This document shows, one piece after another, positions 35,017 to 47,880 of a stretch of DNA of 64,000 nucleotides. Every line of letters begins with the position of its first letter. Positions within the stretch are counted from its first letter, which is position 1. Origin of the DNA: Siphonodentalium dalli. Its lineage: Eukaryota; Mollusca; Scaphopoda; Gadilida; Siphonodentaliidae. The position numbers were made by a program, and so were the translations under genes. A model generated the notes under the pieces. The model was not told the origin of the DNA. It made no database searches and saw nothing but the letters and a program-made list of their open reading frames with translations. The DNA lies in assembly GCA_032622095.1 (NCBI GenBank), contig CP136064.1, positions 254,884,484 through 254,948,483 on the forward strand. The letters are read 5' to 3'.

Positions 35017-37260
35017 TTAATCAAATCTTATTTTCAGTGCAATTAACTGAAAACTTGTAGATTTCTTCTGAAAAATACCGTTATTTCCTCTGCCCGTTTC
35101 AATCTTACACACCGGTAAAAACATGAACAGTTTGATAGCTTCATCGAAATGATTAGCCTTCGCATCGTAAATGATTGGCCAATAAGGAGCCGATACCCAC
35201 TCAGGGATTATCAATGTACCATTCGCTCGTTCAGCGTACATTTTCTTAAATATTTAATCACCGATCTTGGTGGAGGAACAAGCCAATTATTTTCGCCTTA
35301 CCAATTTTTCTGGAAAGCATCGACACCCTCGGTTCCCGGACACCACCATCGGCTATTAAACCGATTACATTTCGCATTGTAAACAGATGCAAATCGATCT
35401 ACCGTGTGACGACCCCATAGGTCGTCCAACAAATTGAACATTGGAGGAGAAATTCGCCAATCATCAGACTCTCCAACTCTACTTTGCAAGTCTGCTTTAC
35501 AATTGTCCGATCTCGGTATCCAAATTGGACGGAAAATGACATTATTCTTAGATCATGTGTCTTGAATTTCAGATGCTATACCGTGCAACTCTTTCTTTCT
35601 ACTTCCAATTTTAAGAATTTTGACCACATTTTGATTGTCCGTAAAAATCTTTACATTTGAATTTTGTAATATTGGTACAGAACTCTTTAATACTCTATGA
35701 AGAGCCTCAATTTCACGCCACGTTGAACTCTTGTCGGCTTCGGATTCATTCCAACAGCCTGTAACATTTAAAACATCAGCGGGATTTATATCTAGCTCAA
35801 AATTCGTTCTTTCGTTACATATGCAAGCCATGTTTTCATCGCGACTGCGTTTAGTTGTAGTCAAATTACCAGAAGACGAATATACTTGCGTCTCGGTATC
35901 CACTGCCGTCTCTGTCATATGACATTGCGCAAAATTAGTCAAATGACTATTTGTTGTCATACTGATCAACTGACCGACAACTCCACCAATTGTCAACTGA
36001 CGTTCTGTTAAAACATCGGTCAACTGACCTTTAAAATCATGATTATCGACAAAACCACCGTAACCCAACCCTGAAGCATCAAAATATAATGAACAATCAA
36101 ATACTACTGTGTCTTTTAAATCCATAGGCGACGTGTTTAAACTGAAAACATTATCTCTCCAATATGTTAGCTCATCTCTCGCCTCCACAGACACAAATAT
36201 CAAAGAATTCCAGCCCATCATGGAAACAATGCATCTATATAACTCCCTTGTATTTCTTTGGACTAAATCCCCAAATACTAATTTTAATGAACTTATCTGT
36301 CCTACTATACCAGCTAGAAACCTGACCGGTAAAATTGAAAAATAACTTTTCAACAACTGAGCCAAAGCTGAATTAATACACATAACCAGTTTATTAATTC
36401 TTTCTTCCGAAACCTTCACACAACACCAGTCCTAGTATCCCAGATAAAACTAATCCAAGGAACTGATTGTTTAGCCACCCAACAAGACTTCTCCTCTGCT
36501 ATCAAAAAACCGCATTCCAAAAGATCCGATCTAACGTTTAAAGCCAATGCATTGGACTCGATTTCGCCAATGTCTGCCCCAATTCCGTCGTCTAAAAACA
36601 TTATGCGATATCCAGAGGCTCTCCAGTATTTAACAACTTCCCTCATTAGTTTTGAGAAAATAAAACTGGCCGACCCAATTCCAAATGGTAAAACAGCAAA
36701 TATGTAGAAAATAACACCACTGTCTACGTAAGACGAAGAGAAACCTAAATAGTCTTTATAATCTGGATGAATAACCAAATGGTGATAAGCATATTTCAAT
36801 TCAAACGTAAAACACCAATCACCAGTGGAAAACATGTCCAAAGCAACTTTGCCATCTTCGTATTTACAAGCAAAATCTGCAAGAAAAGGATTAATGTGTC
36901 GGCAAACCAAAACCAATCGCATCTTGCCCCTTTTCCAAAAGCTACCGTCAATGGGTTAACAACCTTTGACTGATGTTGTATTAATTCAATACATCCCATT
37001 TAAAGTAATTTTTCTATTTCACCCTCTACAAAAACCGCATTTTCCCTTGCCGATCGATTATTTAGTAGAAAAATTGCATCTGGTGAATCAATGAATGGAA
37101 TTCGGTATCCTTCTTGAAGTATACTCAATATATACGGACTTGCTCCGATATGTTCCCATTTATCTAAATGAAACCTTAGTCGTCCAACTGGAGAATTAAT
37201 ATTTTGAGTTAAAGTACACCCAACCCCAAATTGTAGAGCATTACTAATTGTGGAATTCTC
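35017..37260 (-). pseudogene. Reverse transcriptase / RNase H of the DIRS-order element
   Basis: The start region has HLDKWEHIGASPYILSILQ, typical of DIRS-order elements. RT blocks follow: VVNPLTVAF, RLVLVCRHINPFL, YAYHHLVIHP, LPFGIGSASFIF and the catalytic FLDDGIG. RNase H-like blocks are CSLYFDASGLGYGG, IKIFTDNQN-like sequence and WIPRSDNCKADL. The C-terminal domain has TVDRFAS, RFNSRWW, PGTEGVDAF and IIPEWVSAPYWP, as in other DIRS-order polyproteins. Lesions include stops near 37001 and 35300 and frameshifts near 36925, 36418 and 35565. The 35017 end is a natural stop just before the recombinase ORF. Confidence 0.85.
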
Positions 37261-37302
37261 ACATTCCTTTGGGCAAGTATTATTTATACTTAACTTATCA
37301 GC

Positions 37303-37911
37303 CTACTGGCTCTGCCTGTTCTGTGCACAAAAGGCAACTCTGTGTCCATGTTTTCCACAGCCCCAAGACGCTCCACTGAATCCTGCTTGATTACGATAGA
37401 TTGGCTGAATAGGCTGAGTCGGTTGTGCTGATTGACGAGGTGTTGTCGAATCATTGGGGTGAGTGCGACTCTGCGTTTTCTTCTTTCGCAGCTTAATCTT
37501 TTGGCCAGCTTTAACGATCGATTTGGATAAGCGTCTTTCATCATCCGAATTGTCCGCTATAGGATTAGCGAGATACTCCCCTACGATAGCCCACCCGTGC
37601 TCCGAACTGTCGGCAATTTTGATAAGTTTTTGGCGGAATACTAAATCTGCAATACCTTCTGCTAACTTTTCTTGTGCAGGTTGAATCGAATTATTGTCCA
37701 ATAACGCATCAGCCTCCTTTATTTTGTTTGCAATGGACGTGTTGAACTTAAATTGGTCCTCACAACCTTTTCGCTTGAACACATACTGATCTGCGCACGT
37801 TTCCTGAATCTTGGCGATTTGTAAGTCATTGTTCAGCTTTTGTGTGTGATCCAAATCACCTTTAAACGTGTGAAGCTGTGCCTTCATCATAGCTTCCATG
37901 CTGGATAACAT
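37303..37911 (-). CDS. Gag-like ORF of the DIRS-order element
   Basis: The frame is open for about 200 codons from the first ATG. The N-terminal half is helical and charged (KGDLDHTQKLNNDL, KIKEADALLDN). A basic stretch (KIKLRKKKTQSR) and a Pro/Gln-rich linker follow, and then a zinc-knuckle-like end (GCGKHGHRVAFC). The first Cys of a canonical CCHC knuckle is replaced (Trp where Cys is expected), so the knuckle is probably defective. It is the first ORF after A1, 72 bp downstream of it. It would bind the element RNA. A start further upstream cannot be excluded. Confidence 0.7.
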   Translation of the reverse strand: MLSSMEAMMKAQLHTFKGDLDHTQKLNNDLQIAKIQETCADQYVFKRKGCEDQFKFNTSIANKIKEADALLDNNSIQPAQEKLAEGIADLVFRQKLIKIADSSEHGWAIVGEYLANPIADNSDDERRLSKSIVKAGQKIKLRKKKTQSRTHPNDSTTPRQSAQPTQPIQPIYRNQAGFSGASWGCGKHGHRVAFCAQNRQSQ

Positions 37912-37983
37912 TTCCTTTTTGGCAAGTAGTCATTGAGGCTTTCAAACGACCATCGATAACAGCATTCAAATGTGCGGCGTCCA

Positions 37984-38180
37984 TTGTAAAATTGTGTGCT
38001 GTCGTCACGCGCTTCGCTTGAAAACTGACTCTACACAGAATATTCTCGATCGTTCACTAAAACATCACGTGACCAATATATGGGACCGCCCATTGGTCAA
38101 TACTCCTGAGTTGTTTATTTCGTGCAACGGTACAAGACATAATTTTCCCGCTATATTTGGCGAAACGCGGGAAAATATAA
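37984..38180 (-). repeat. Split direct repeat A1
   Basis: This is the 5' terminus of the element on the minus strand. It matches A2 over 197 bp. Just outside it (from 38181, tctgtaaaca) the sequence is family R again. Confidence 0.88.
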
Positions 38181-38361
38181 TCTGTAAACACGAGCAGGCT
38201 CTTGTTTACGTACACCATCGTACGTCTTGACGACAATATACTATTTACGCTGATTATGTTTGGCATATGAACAAAACTATATATCTTTTAATATTCCTTC
38301 TGTTGGTAGCGATTTGAACAATTATGAATATTTCTGCAACGAACACCGCCCGTGCCTTTAA

Positions 38362-41300
38362 ATGTCAGGGCCAGGAACATTGTATGCAATAGTTGGTCAC
38401 ATACTCTGATGTTATTTCTACAGAACATGTGACGATGCCAATACTCAGACATACAACAGTCAGACCAATGTCATTCTTGCTTCACAAGCAGCATAGCTTG
38501 ATGTAACTGATACATGTATAACTATTCTCCACGAACATGTAGCACATGCCATGGAAACGTCTACAGAAGACGCTCTCGTTGCTTGCTCTAAAACAATCCA
38601 ACCAAGTTGAGACAGTTGCTACATCACAATCTATTCGTGTGAACGCTGTTGCTCCACAACAAAAATCGCCCGTTGATTCGAAACAAAAAACTTCAAAGTC
38701 ATTCCAACGTTTTGATTCTAACAAAGATTCCTCCGACTTCAGAGAATGCCATGATGGCACGCGCTTGAGTTAGTGACTATATGTATCAGGCCAATACACA
38801 CACAACTATTTTCAATTATGATGTCACAAGGGATGTACATATTTGAGCTTTCAAAGTTTTACCAGATGCTTGATGGGAAACGATTGATTCTAAACGACAC
38901 CACACATTATTTGCGGGTTGAAACTGTCGGCTGGGTAAATGGTGACATTCTGACACACACCCGACCTTCAACTTGACGCATTGATAAAGGTCCATGCGTG
39001 ATTCATCAAATATTATTAATACCTTGGCAATGCAAAATATGATGTTAGAAACTACTTTAGATGAGCAGCCTTGGCAATTGCATTTTATTTATTTGTCAAT
39101 ATGTATTCTTGTACTATTTTTTTCATTTTATATTATTCTTGCACGCTAGTCAGTTCTGGATTTTTTCCTTGACTCTGCGCGGAATCATTTCCTCTTTGGT
39201 GCTTTTATTTTTACATAGCTGATTGTTTTAATCTAATCATCTCTCTGGTGTATATACACAGTTGCGTCGCAGCGATATGTTTTGATACCCTATTCTCTTA
39301 TTGGTAATATGGCATAACGGCTATCAATCAATCGCCATGTACTGTGTGCAGTAGAGTATAATCTAAATGATATTTATAGCTGTAAAAGCATACCTGGCTG
39401 CCAAGTAAGAAACAAAGTAACAACAATCTCTGGAGTATTGAGTACTCTTACCTGTATATAAATAACTAGTAATAATAAGAAACACATTTAAACACTCGTG
39501 CACAACATTTGATTCCCACACATCAGTCACACCTCGACCTAAACACAATATAGAGGTTAAGAAAACATTCAGTGCTATATAACATAACAGTATCCCTCCC
39601 TTAGCTACAAGTCGTCGAATTGATACATGCTAATCAACGAATGTCTTGAAAGTTGAATAACTTGTGCCCCTTATCAAGATTATTTCATGAAATGATTGAA
39701 TGGTACATGAATGTTTCTCAATTTGGGGTTTTTGCTCAAGGTCCAAAGTTATTAAAAATACTAAATCTTGTATCATTTGAATGTATCTGGTTAACTAATT
39801 AGAAGTATTGTAACAAATAACATGGATTAGCACTTGTCCTAGCTTTATGAAGAAGCAGAATTATATCTTCAAACCTTCAAATCAATTAGAAAACAAGAAC
39901 GTATCTGCGTCTGAAACAACATTTTGTCAAATCAATGTATGTACGGACAACTGTTCAAAGCGGCTGAATATTACGGACCATATCGGAAAGGTAATAACCC
40001 AATAATGCCAATTTTCGACAAAATAACGGAGATATTTATAAGAAATTACAACACAACAAATTATGTACTTATTCACATATTTGGTGGGCGGGCTTGGGGA
40101 GGTTTGGGAATATTCTTTGAAATCACTTCTTCAATAAAAAAAGGCATTAAAAACGCTCTTCGCATTTTTTTTTCCAGTTCTGAACATCTCCGTTGTTTTG
40201 TTAATCTAAATTTCTTCGGAACAAAGCGCTCTTTAATGTGATGTAATACACTCCAATCCAATCCAAACACGACTTATTCTTCATAAAGCTAGGACAATCA
40301 TAAATGGAGAATAATCTTGTTCAAATTAGTATTTTTTACAAATAGTATATCAAAATTCACAGCATGCACCGTCATTCTTATATATTAATTAAATGCAGTG
40401 ACTCTCGATGGCGAAATCGTTTTCGTTAGTTTATCGCCGATAGATGCGTCCCGAATCAAGTAGTAGTTCTGACGACGTTTTCAGTGGAGTTTTACGGCCG
40501 ATTTGCTTAACATTTTCGGTAATGTTAGTAGAATGTTATATAGAATGTTATATATTCCTTCAGTTGGCATAGCGCCTGAATACTAACTTATCATCACACA
40601 CCCGAACAAGTACATAATATGTCTTTAAAAGAATCGCATTTTTTTAAAATGATTTCTATTTTGTTTAATTTCGTGGATATTTCGCCAATATAATCATCAT
40701 GTTGTGCCCGTGGTCAGTTCAGATTTATATAACGTACTTCTTGGCTCGATGGGCATACACGGTACACAATTAAGTATCTATATATGGTAAATAATATCCG
40801 CAATTAAGTATATATATCTGATCATGCAATGCGGATCTGGAGACTATATAGTATATAACATTGTATCATATTGTTTAATATGAACTTTTATGCGAATAGC
40901 TTGTTACGCAGCACGTTCCAAGTTTTGCGATGCTTTGTGCGAACTTTGTGAAAATTCAATGGGGGTAGTTTGTCAATCATTCTATATAATGCATGCATAA
41001 ACTCCTCGCCTATGATTTGGTTTCTAAAGCGCATCAATTTTTCGATTTTGAATGTAAGTGACAGGCGTGGACGAAATACATAAATATAGTTTTACATAGT
41101 TGTGTCTTATTTTGCTGATAAGTGACGAACGAAATGGGCGAAGTTACATATTGACTTATTATTATGGAAGGTCGGCCACGTTTAGCGAACGGTTGGGGAC
41201 ATGGAGTGGTTTTCGGTAGGTGTGTACTCCTACCATTTGTGTTGTGTTACTCGAACACTGCTGTGTCGAAACAATGTTGTTTTGAACGGTTATTTAGCTT

Positions 41301-41440
41301 TTTTTCTAATTATTACTAGTCATGTGTATACAGGTACGAGTGTATGATGATATATGGTCACTCATTACCAATAATGATAATTCTCGACTGGTATTGTGAT
41401 AGTTCTCATTGTTTTTTGTCAAAACATATATTATAATAAG
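38362..41440. other. No gene recognised
   Basis: Open frames are short. The frame 38546-38773 has a Gln/Ser/Lys-rich translation with a single FRECHDG-like end that faintly recalls a Gag tail; I do not call it. There is an A-rich and T-rich stretch at 40130-40175 and no other structure. Confidence 0.4.
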
Positions 41441-41446
41441 CACATA

Positions 41447-41565
41447 AATGTTCATATATAGTAAATACGATACATATGAATGAGCTACGAACTCCTGTGA
41501 TAATAATGTTCATATATAGTAAATACGATACATATGTATGAGCCACGAACTCCTGTGATAACAAT
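41447..41565 (+). repeat. Tandem duplication of about 59 bp
   Basis: The block atgttcatatatagtaaata through acgaactcctgtgataa occurs twice in succession (41447-41505 and 41506-41565) with three or four differences. Confidence 0.85.
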
Positions 41566-41879
41566 GCCATTGTAGATTGTGTATCATACTTACACTCACG
41601 GTTGTACATAAGCTCTACAACGTGAATGTTTTCGACTACAAAAAGCGTAGTATTCAATAACAAACCAATTGAACCCGGTTTAAAGAAACATCTCGGTTTA
41701 AACAGACGTTGTGTAGATGTCGAGTTTCTTTCGTTGGTATTGTCAGACACTGGGCGTGGCTAATGTTTGTCATTGACTTAACAAAACAAGTACAACGCCA
41801 AGAGTGGCATATGCCCCAGATCCTCAGTTTAGAGAGTGGGCAATACTAAATATTTGTATGTGTGGACAAAAATATATTT

Positions 41880-42480
41880 TATACTGGGTAATCTTTCCGC
41901 CTCGACTAGCCAATCACCATACCAAAGCACATTAGCACAACCAAATCCGACGATCCATGCCAGAGTTAAAGTTGAAATCTTCGTACATAGGCAAACTTCC
42001 CAAATTTTCAAGTTAATCAAGGGCTGTAACTCTGGTAAATTAAATAGACAAAACACGTAGTATGTGGGTATCTTTTTCACCCAAGCTGAACAATCACCAT
42101 ACCAAAGTATAGCCAAATCCAATGAACCGTGCCCGATTTACAAGCTGCAAGTATGTACAGACACGAAATGTAAAAAAAATTGAAATAAAAAGGAGCCGTA
42201 ACTCTAGTAAAACTGAATGGACGAATCACATAGTGTATTCCCCCAAGTTGTGCTATCATCATGCCAAATGAAAACGAAATCTGACAATTAGCACACGATT
42301 TACAAGGTTCGTTGCGTAGACATTTACAAATTTCCAATTCAAACGAGGTTGAACTTAATGGACAAAACGTAGTATGTAGATATATCATTTCATCCACATG
42401 TTCTATCACAGTGCGAGAACAACTGAAATCCGATAACTATCACACGAGTTACAAGCTCAAATCTTCGGGTCGAAACATTT
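41880..42480 (+). repeat. Tandem array of about 155-170 bp units
   Basis: About four degenerate units share caatcaccataccaaag-like starts (near 41921, 42090, 42250 and 42405), aaatccgacgat-like and gatttacaagct-like middles, and ggacaaaacgtagtatgt-like ends. It is non-coding; open frames on both strands follow the period. Confidence 0.7.
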
Positions 42481-42784
42481 TCTTGTTGGTTTAAACCACG
42501 TTGATTCCGCAAAGTTTCGACTCTATTACATAGAACTGGCATTTAGTTCTATGAAAGGTAAGTCTTCGTCAGAGGCGCGCCCTTATTTAATGAATATCTA
42601 CACTGTACGTGTATGTACTCATTTGTCCTCTTTTTTATTAGAAGAGGAGTTTTATAATCAGTATGCTTTTTATTGATGCCATCGATTTTATTTTCATTAT
42701 TGTGCATCAAAAGCTTGTTACTATATTCAATGAACTGTCCACTATATTATAAGTATCTCGGTTAATGACCGTAAATTAAGATTT

Positions 42785-45700
42785 GCATCAGAAGCTTCTC
42801 AGTGCTTGAATCAGCGAACTGTGCTTTTTTGTCGCATCATATACAGACTGTTTGCTGTAGGTATGTGGTCGGATTTTTTCTCAGACTTCCATGATTTTTC
42901 CTTACTAGGAATTGCTTGATTAGCTCTCGTCCGTGTGTACGCTTTATAGATGCTGGCGATTTATTATCGACTTGCATCAATAGCTTTTCAGTGCTTGAGC
43001 CTTGTTTCGACTGTGCCTAAAAGTAGTGTTTCGCATCATATCCCCGCTGTGTGCTGTTCGTATGTGCTTTTGATGTTACTGCCAGTGTGTAAGAGCTATA
43101 TGACCGGAACCCCTCTGAGTGGCTGGTGTTTATTGGTATGTTACCTAATTTAACTGGCTGTGTTCCTGCCTATCATTTTTTTTAAAGATTGACACATTGA
43201 GAGCTTGGCTAATTATCAGACAGTGTGGAATTTGTTAGCTCTTGATGGTCAAGGTGTTTTAAGCACACTTATGAAGTTCCCTTGATGTACAATGTACAAG
43301 GTCGTTAAAATGAAATACATCAACATGCCATGTTACACCAATTAGTTGCATGGTTTTGTGTGATAAATTTTGATTATTTGTTTTCTCTGGCCTTTTGCCA
43401 TTACCATATATTTGACCTTTATCTGTTGCTGTCTTCCAATTGAACATATCAATGGAATCATGCATATAACTGGAATTTTAGCATCTTGTGTTTGTTAGAT
43501 TGTTTGAGTTGACTCAATGGATATTTTGAAGGACATTTGATGGTGTCCTCATTCATTATTGCAGGCTACTTTGATGGTTCAGCCTTAGCATGCTATTTTG
43601 ATAAAATGTCCAAATAAACCTCCGAATTTTCCTGAGTATGCTCAAAGTGTAAATAACGCAGTCGCATTCTGTCATTGTAGTATATTCAGTTATTAGTGAG
43701 GACTGTACACATGGCATTTTAGATAGTATGTCCATATCAGTTATCGGTATTATATATCTTATTTTGTAACCATGTAGGTAATTCGATAGTATATGCATGC
43801 CATCCCTTGATGTGGTCATGTGCATGGTTGACTGGCGTTCTATGGTTGAAGCCAGTAAAGTGATTGTGATTTTATACTCGATCCCTCAGTTTTCTGCAGA
43901 GGTTTTGTCGGCGTAAGTACAGTATGATTACACATCGCCTGGAGTATTATGCATATCAACTTGCTATCTGTCAGTTTTATAGCTACTTTGTGCCCGCATA
44001 TATCTGAATTTTAGTTTTAACTCCAATGTGTGTTATTATCGGGAATATATGCATTGCACGTGTAGTCACTGGATGTATACTGATATGAAATACTAGCTAT
44101 GCCACGGCACTGTAAAAGGACATATTAGGATGCCGCCATGCATGTTCCTGGATGTTTAATATTAAAGCCATTTACAACATTTTGATTTTTTAAATCATCT
44201 GTCAGCTTTAAAATTAAAGGTATGTGGTCGGATTTTTCCCCACCGAATTCCAGGATTTGTCGTTACAAGGAATTGCTTGATTAGCCCTCGTCAGTGTGTG
44301 CGCTTTATAGATGCTGGCGACTTGTATCTATTTGCATCAGTTGCTTTTCACTGCATGCTTGAGCCTTGATTCGACTGTTCCTGAAAGTAATGTTCCGCAA
44401 TGTTTACTATTGAAGCCATTTGCGATATTTTGATTTTTCAAATCATCTGTCAGCTTTAAAATTAGGGAGTTGCTTATTTCTCGTTAGCTTTATTTGTTTT
44501 GAATTCTTTGTTGATTTTGGAACGAGTCACATTTGTTTGAACCTAGTGTTCTATAGCCTCGAGTGATAGTGTATATATAAGCCCAGATTTGTGGCATAAT
44601 TGTGAGCATTACACTGGTGTTCTGTTATGAATTAATGCATGTTCATTACGATATGAACAGTTCTATCTCTGGAGTTTTGTTGTTTATGTGCGTGGCATTA
44701 TTATTGTAGAATAACCATCTGCGAGTATGCTCAGGTCATGCTTGATTCTATTATATCATGTGCATGTGGCAAATACATATCATGTATGTAGACGCATGAT
44801 GTCCATGCATGGATGTGGCTATTAGTATTCCATGAAATGTTTGCAGCACATTTCGGGCTGACATCATGTAATAGTTTGGATGTTTAATGATAAAGTAGTT
44901 CCCGACATTTTAAATTTTCTGTCGGCGTTACCATTTAGGAGATCACACTGGCTTTTTTCGACTGGATTTTCGATAGTTGGTATGCTATATTGGTCTATTG
45001 GTATTATTTTCCACATTTGGAGACCATTATAAAGTGTGATAATTCGTGTGTCTGGTTTTGAGGATTCAGACTGTAGCTTTTGAAATTGAACCATGGCATT
45101 AAAGTGCTCAGACACTTGCTTGACATTTTGGAATGTCAATATGCATGTCTGGATTTTGAAGTTAATTAGCCATTCCATGTTGGCGTGATATAGCGCGGTA
45201 CCCATCTGAATTTCCCAAATGTATGGGTTAAACTCGTGATGGATATATGTGCGCCCCTGCGTGTAACATACATTTCTTGTTTTAAAACATGTAATATCCG
45301 TTGGCAAGGATTGTTACAAAAGAGCATAGTACCAATCTGAATTTCCCAAATATATGTGTTAAACTTGTGATTGATACCAGTAAGCCCCTGCGTTTAACAT
45401 ATATTTCTTGTTTAGAAACGTGTAATATATAGCCATTGGCATGGATTAATTGTTACATAAGAGCATGATACCAATCGGAATTTCCCAAAATGTGTGGGTT
45501 AAACTCGTGATAGATACCAGTGGGCCCCTGTGTGCAACACATATGTCTTGTTTATAGACTATTAATATATATCCATTTGCATGGTTTGTTACAATAGAGC
45601 ATGGTACCAATCGGAATTTCCCAAATGATAGATACAAGTGGGCCTTTGTGTATAACATACATTTCCTGTTAAACATGTAATATCCATTGGCATGGGTTGT

Positions 45701-46560
45701 TAACAAAGAGTATGGTACCCAACTGAATTTTACTCACTGTGTATAGCATATACATTTTCGCATGGGAAATCATGTGCTATCCATTGGCGTGGATTCTCCT
45801 TAATGCAGAGTTACCAGCACAATTTCGCACATTTGAGGATATTTGAGGATGTCATCTTGCATATATGTCAGATATTTGAGGATGTCATATTGCATATATG
45901 TCAGAAATTTTAGTGTTAAATTCATTGCACGTTATTATCGCATGACACTGGCTTTTTTATTTATTTTTTATTTTTAATGAAATTAAGCGTGTAACTGGAT
46001 TTCTTTTTTTAAATGAAAATGAGTGCATGCATTGCTGGATACAAGTGTGCAATCGTTGGCACGACGAATTGTTGCATTGTGGGTTTACCAGCCCATTTTC
46101 CAGGACATTTGAGGATGTAACCTGACATGTGCCTGAGATTTTAAGGTTAATTCGTTGCGCGTCATTATCGCATCAAACTGGATTTTTGTTGTGAACTTAT
46201 GCATATAACTTGTTAGAATTCAGCATATATTGCATGATTTAGTTTCCAAAATTGTGAATTGTTTTGCAGATACTATAGTACCGTGCCTGTAGCATCTATA
46301 TTTTATAATGGGAAATCTTATAATGTCCATTCATATGGAATTTATTATTTTATTTTGTCTTTAATGCTGTATGGATCGTGGAGATGTGCAACTTAGACGA
46401 TCATGCGAGTTTCATACTGTATTGACACTTTGCACATGCATAGTGTGTTCGGGTTTTAGGTTTGTATAGTGACAATATTATTATATACTCAATACCTCAG
46501 TTTTTATCAGAGGTTTTAGTCGATGTATGTAGAATTTTTAGTTTTTCATAAGTCGGATTA
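42785..46560 (+). repeat. T-rich region built of several repeated modules
   Basis: A module of about 100 bp (ggtatgtggtcggattttt through ctttatagatgctggcga) occurs at 42859-42957 and 44219-44318. A second module (gaagccatttgcgatatttt, then aaatcatctgtcagctttaa) occurs near 44165-44218 and 44411-44465, with a weaker copy at 44880. A third (gaggatgtcatcttgcatat-like) occurs near 45838, 45877 and 46111. No protein-like frame is seen. The region may be one large degenerate element. Confidence 0.5.
45187..45712 (+). repeat. Tandem array of about 110-150 bp units
   Basis: About four units share agcatrgtaccaatcggaat, ttcccaaat, gttaaactcgtga, gataccagtgggcccctg, aacatayatttcttgttt and tccattggcatgg. 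The units lie at about 45187-45321, 45324-45468, 45469-45597 and 45598-45712. Confidence 0.75.
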
Positions 46561-46569
46561 CTTTAAAAG

Positions 46570-47490
46570 TATGTTTTCAGATAGGTTCTTCGGAAGGATG
46601 AAACTTTGTTGCATATGAACACATAATGGTATTCGTTACCCGGTGCATACTAACCTCAAAGTTGGCAACGTGAACAACAAACTTCTGAGTTTTTCCAACA
46701 GGAAACTTCAATAGGGAGCCGATTATTTCTAGTTCTCAATTTGATCAGGTATGAACTGAATTTTGGCCGCAGTTCTAAAAGATATTTCTCTATGCCAAAA
46801 GATACTTTAAAAAGTTTGTATGGAGCACATTTTGAGCTCTGGACTAACGTTTCAGACAGACATGCATACAAACGGCTGAGCCCTCGGCTATATGCCCGAA
46901 CATCATGCGGGGGTGGGGACATATTAAACACACAAACTGTAAAGAAATGAATTCGGCCACCATTCTATACAAGATATCTGAACATCTTCAGTCAAACAAC
47001 TCCGTTACTGTCTGAAAACAACATTCAAATAAGAAATCTTCAAACATATGAACATCACATTTCTAAGTCTGCTGGCCTTGTAATTTTTTTCCTAGAGTCA
47101 TTTTTCTTCAAAATAGTGGGGCAAAAGGTTTTAAGAATGCTTCTATTATGTAATAGGTATGCACTTAACTCTTGGTTGGGGGGTTTGAGTTCACCATCAG
47201 TTAATAATGAGGGACGAAACCAAGCGGTAATAAAAAAATCAGCTTGCTATATGTTTTCATCAAGGATCTATCAATGCACATTTACATGGAAAGGCTCAGA
47301 TTAAAATAGTTATATTAAACATCATTTATTCAACCTGGTATAAATGAAAACATAACACAATAGTAGATTCTTCAAATGATTATAAACTCTTCGCTGAACT
47401 CTTCAAATAAAAATAAACTGTTCAAAAAACCATAATTGAAATAAAACGAAGGTGTTAAAACAAACTTTGACCGATTTCAACAATATTCGG
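46570..47490. other. No gene recognised
   Basis: Short open frames on both strands overlap at 46656-46950. None has a recognisable motif. Confidence 0.4.
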
Positions 47491-47494
47491 TATA

Positions 47495-47880
47495 CAGGTG
47501 TAGGATCACCTCTAGATGGGAGCTGTCAAATTTGAATATTTTATGAACAATATGGCCACTGGCAGCCATCTTGCATTTTACTTTTTGCATCACTAAATCC
47601 TTAATACACCCTGCAGAGCTTATCCCTAAAAAGGGCTACCAGCGGCCATCTTGGATTTTACCCTTTGTGTGACCAAATCCTTTAGCACACCTTACAGGTC
47701 ACATTTCTTATCCAGTCATCAACAAACTTCATGTGGATCTTCGAAGTGACCTCTAGATGGGAGCCTCCATTTTTTTCCCAATTTTTTTTACAAACAAACA
47801 TGGCCACCAGCAGCCATCTTGGATTTCAAATGTCAGTGCATCAGCATACCCTACAGCCCACATTTATTGAAGAATTGTTT
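47495..47880 (+). repeat. Degenerate repeat family S, second locus
   Basis: Two to three units carry cacctctagatgggag, ggccactggcagccatcttg, ttttactttttgcatcacta and acaccctgcag-like blocks, as at 2400-2740. Confidence 0.65.

Larger units (their letters stand above)
33079..38180 (-). mobile_element. DIRS-order tyrosine-recombinase retrotransposon with split direct repeats
   Basis: Read on the minus strand the order is A1 (38180-37984), Gag-like ORF, RT/RNase H ORF, tyrosine recombinase ORF, B1 (33841-33779), A2 (33779-33583), 441 bp, B2 (33141-33079). A1/A2 are 197 bp each and B1/B2 are 63 bp each, with only a few mismatches in each pair. The B1-A2 junction copies the sequence that forms when B2 joins A1 in a circle, the accepted model for PAT/Ngaro-type elements. 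All three enzyme regions are present but broken by several stops and frameshifts. Total length 5102 bp. Confidence 0.88.
32746..38361. mobile_element. MITE family R, copy 1, interrupted by the DIRS-order element
   Basis: The two halves are 32746-33078 (333 bp) and 38181-38361 (181 bp), 514 bp in total. Outer ends are TTAAAGATATGGGCGGTGTT and, inverted, TTAAAGGCACGGGCGGTGTT. Bases outside the TTAA are not duplicated, so a TTAA target is likely, as in piggyBac-type transposition. The second copy at 49957-50462 (506 bp) is uninterrupted and aligns across both halves. No coding capacity is present. Confidence 0.82.

Noticed and set aside
38546-38773. Gln/Ser/Lys-rich frame considered as a Gag tail
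   Set aside because: Only one weak Cys motif, no neighbouring pol sequence in frame; not supportable.
45446-45706. 86-codon minus-strand frame
   Set aside because: It overlaps the tandem array at 45187-45712, and its peptide repeats with the units.
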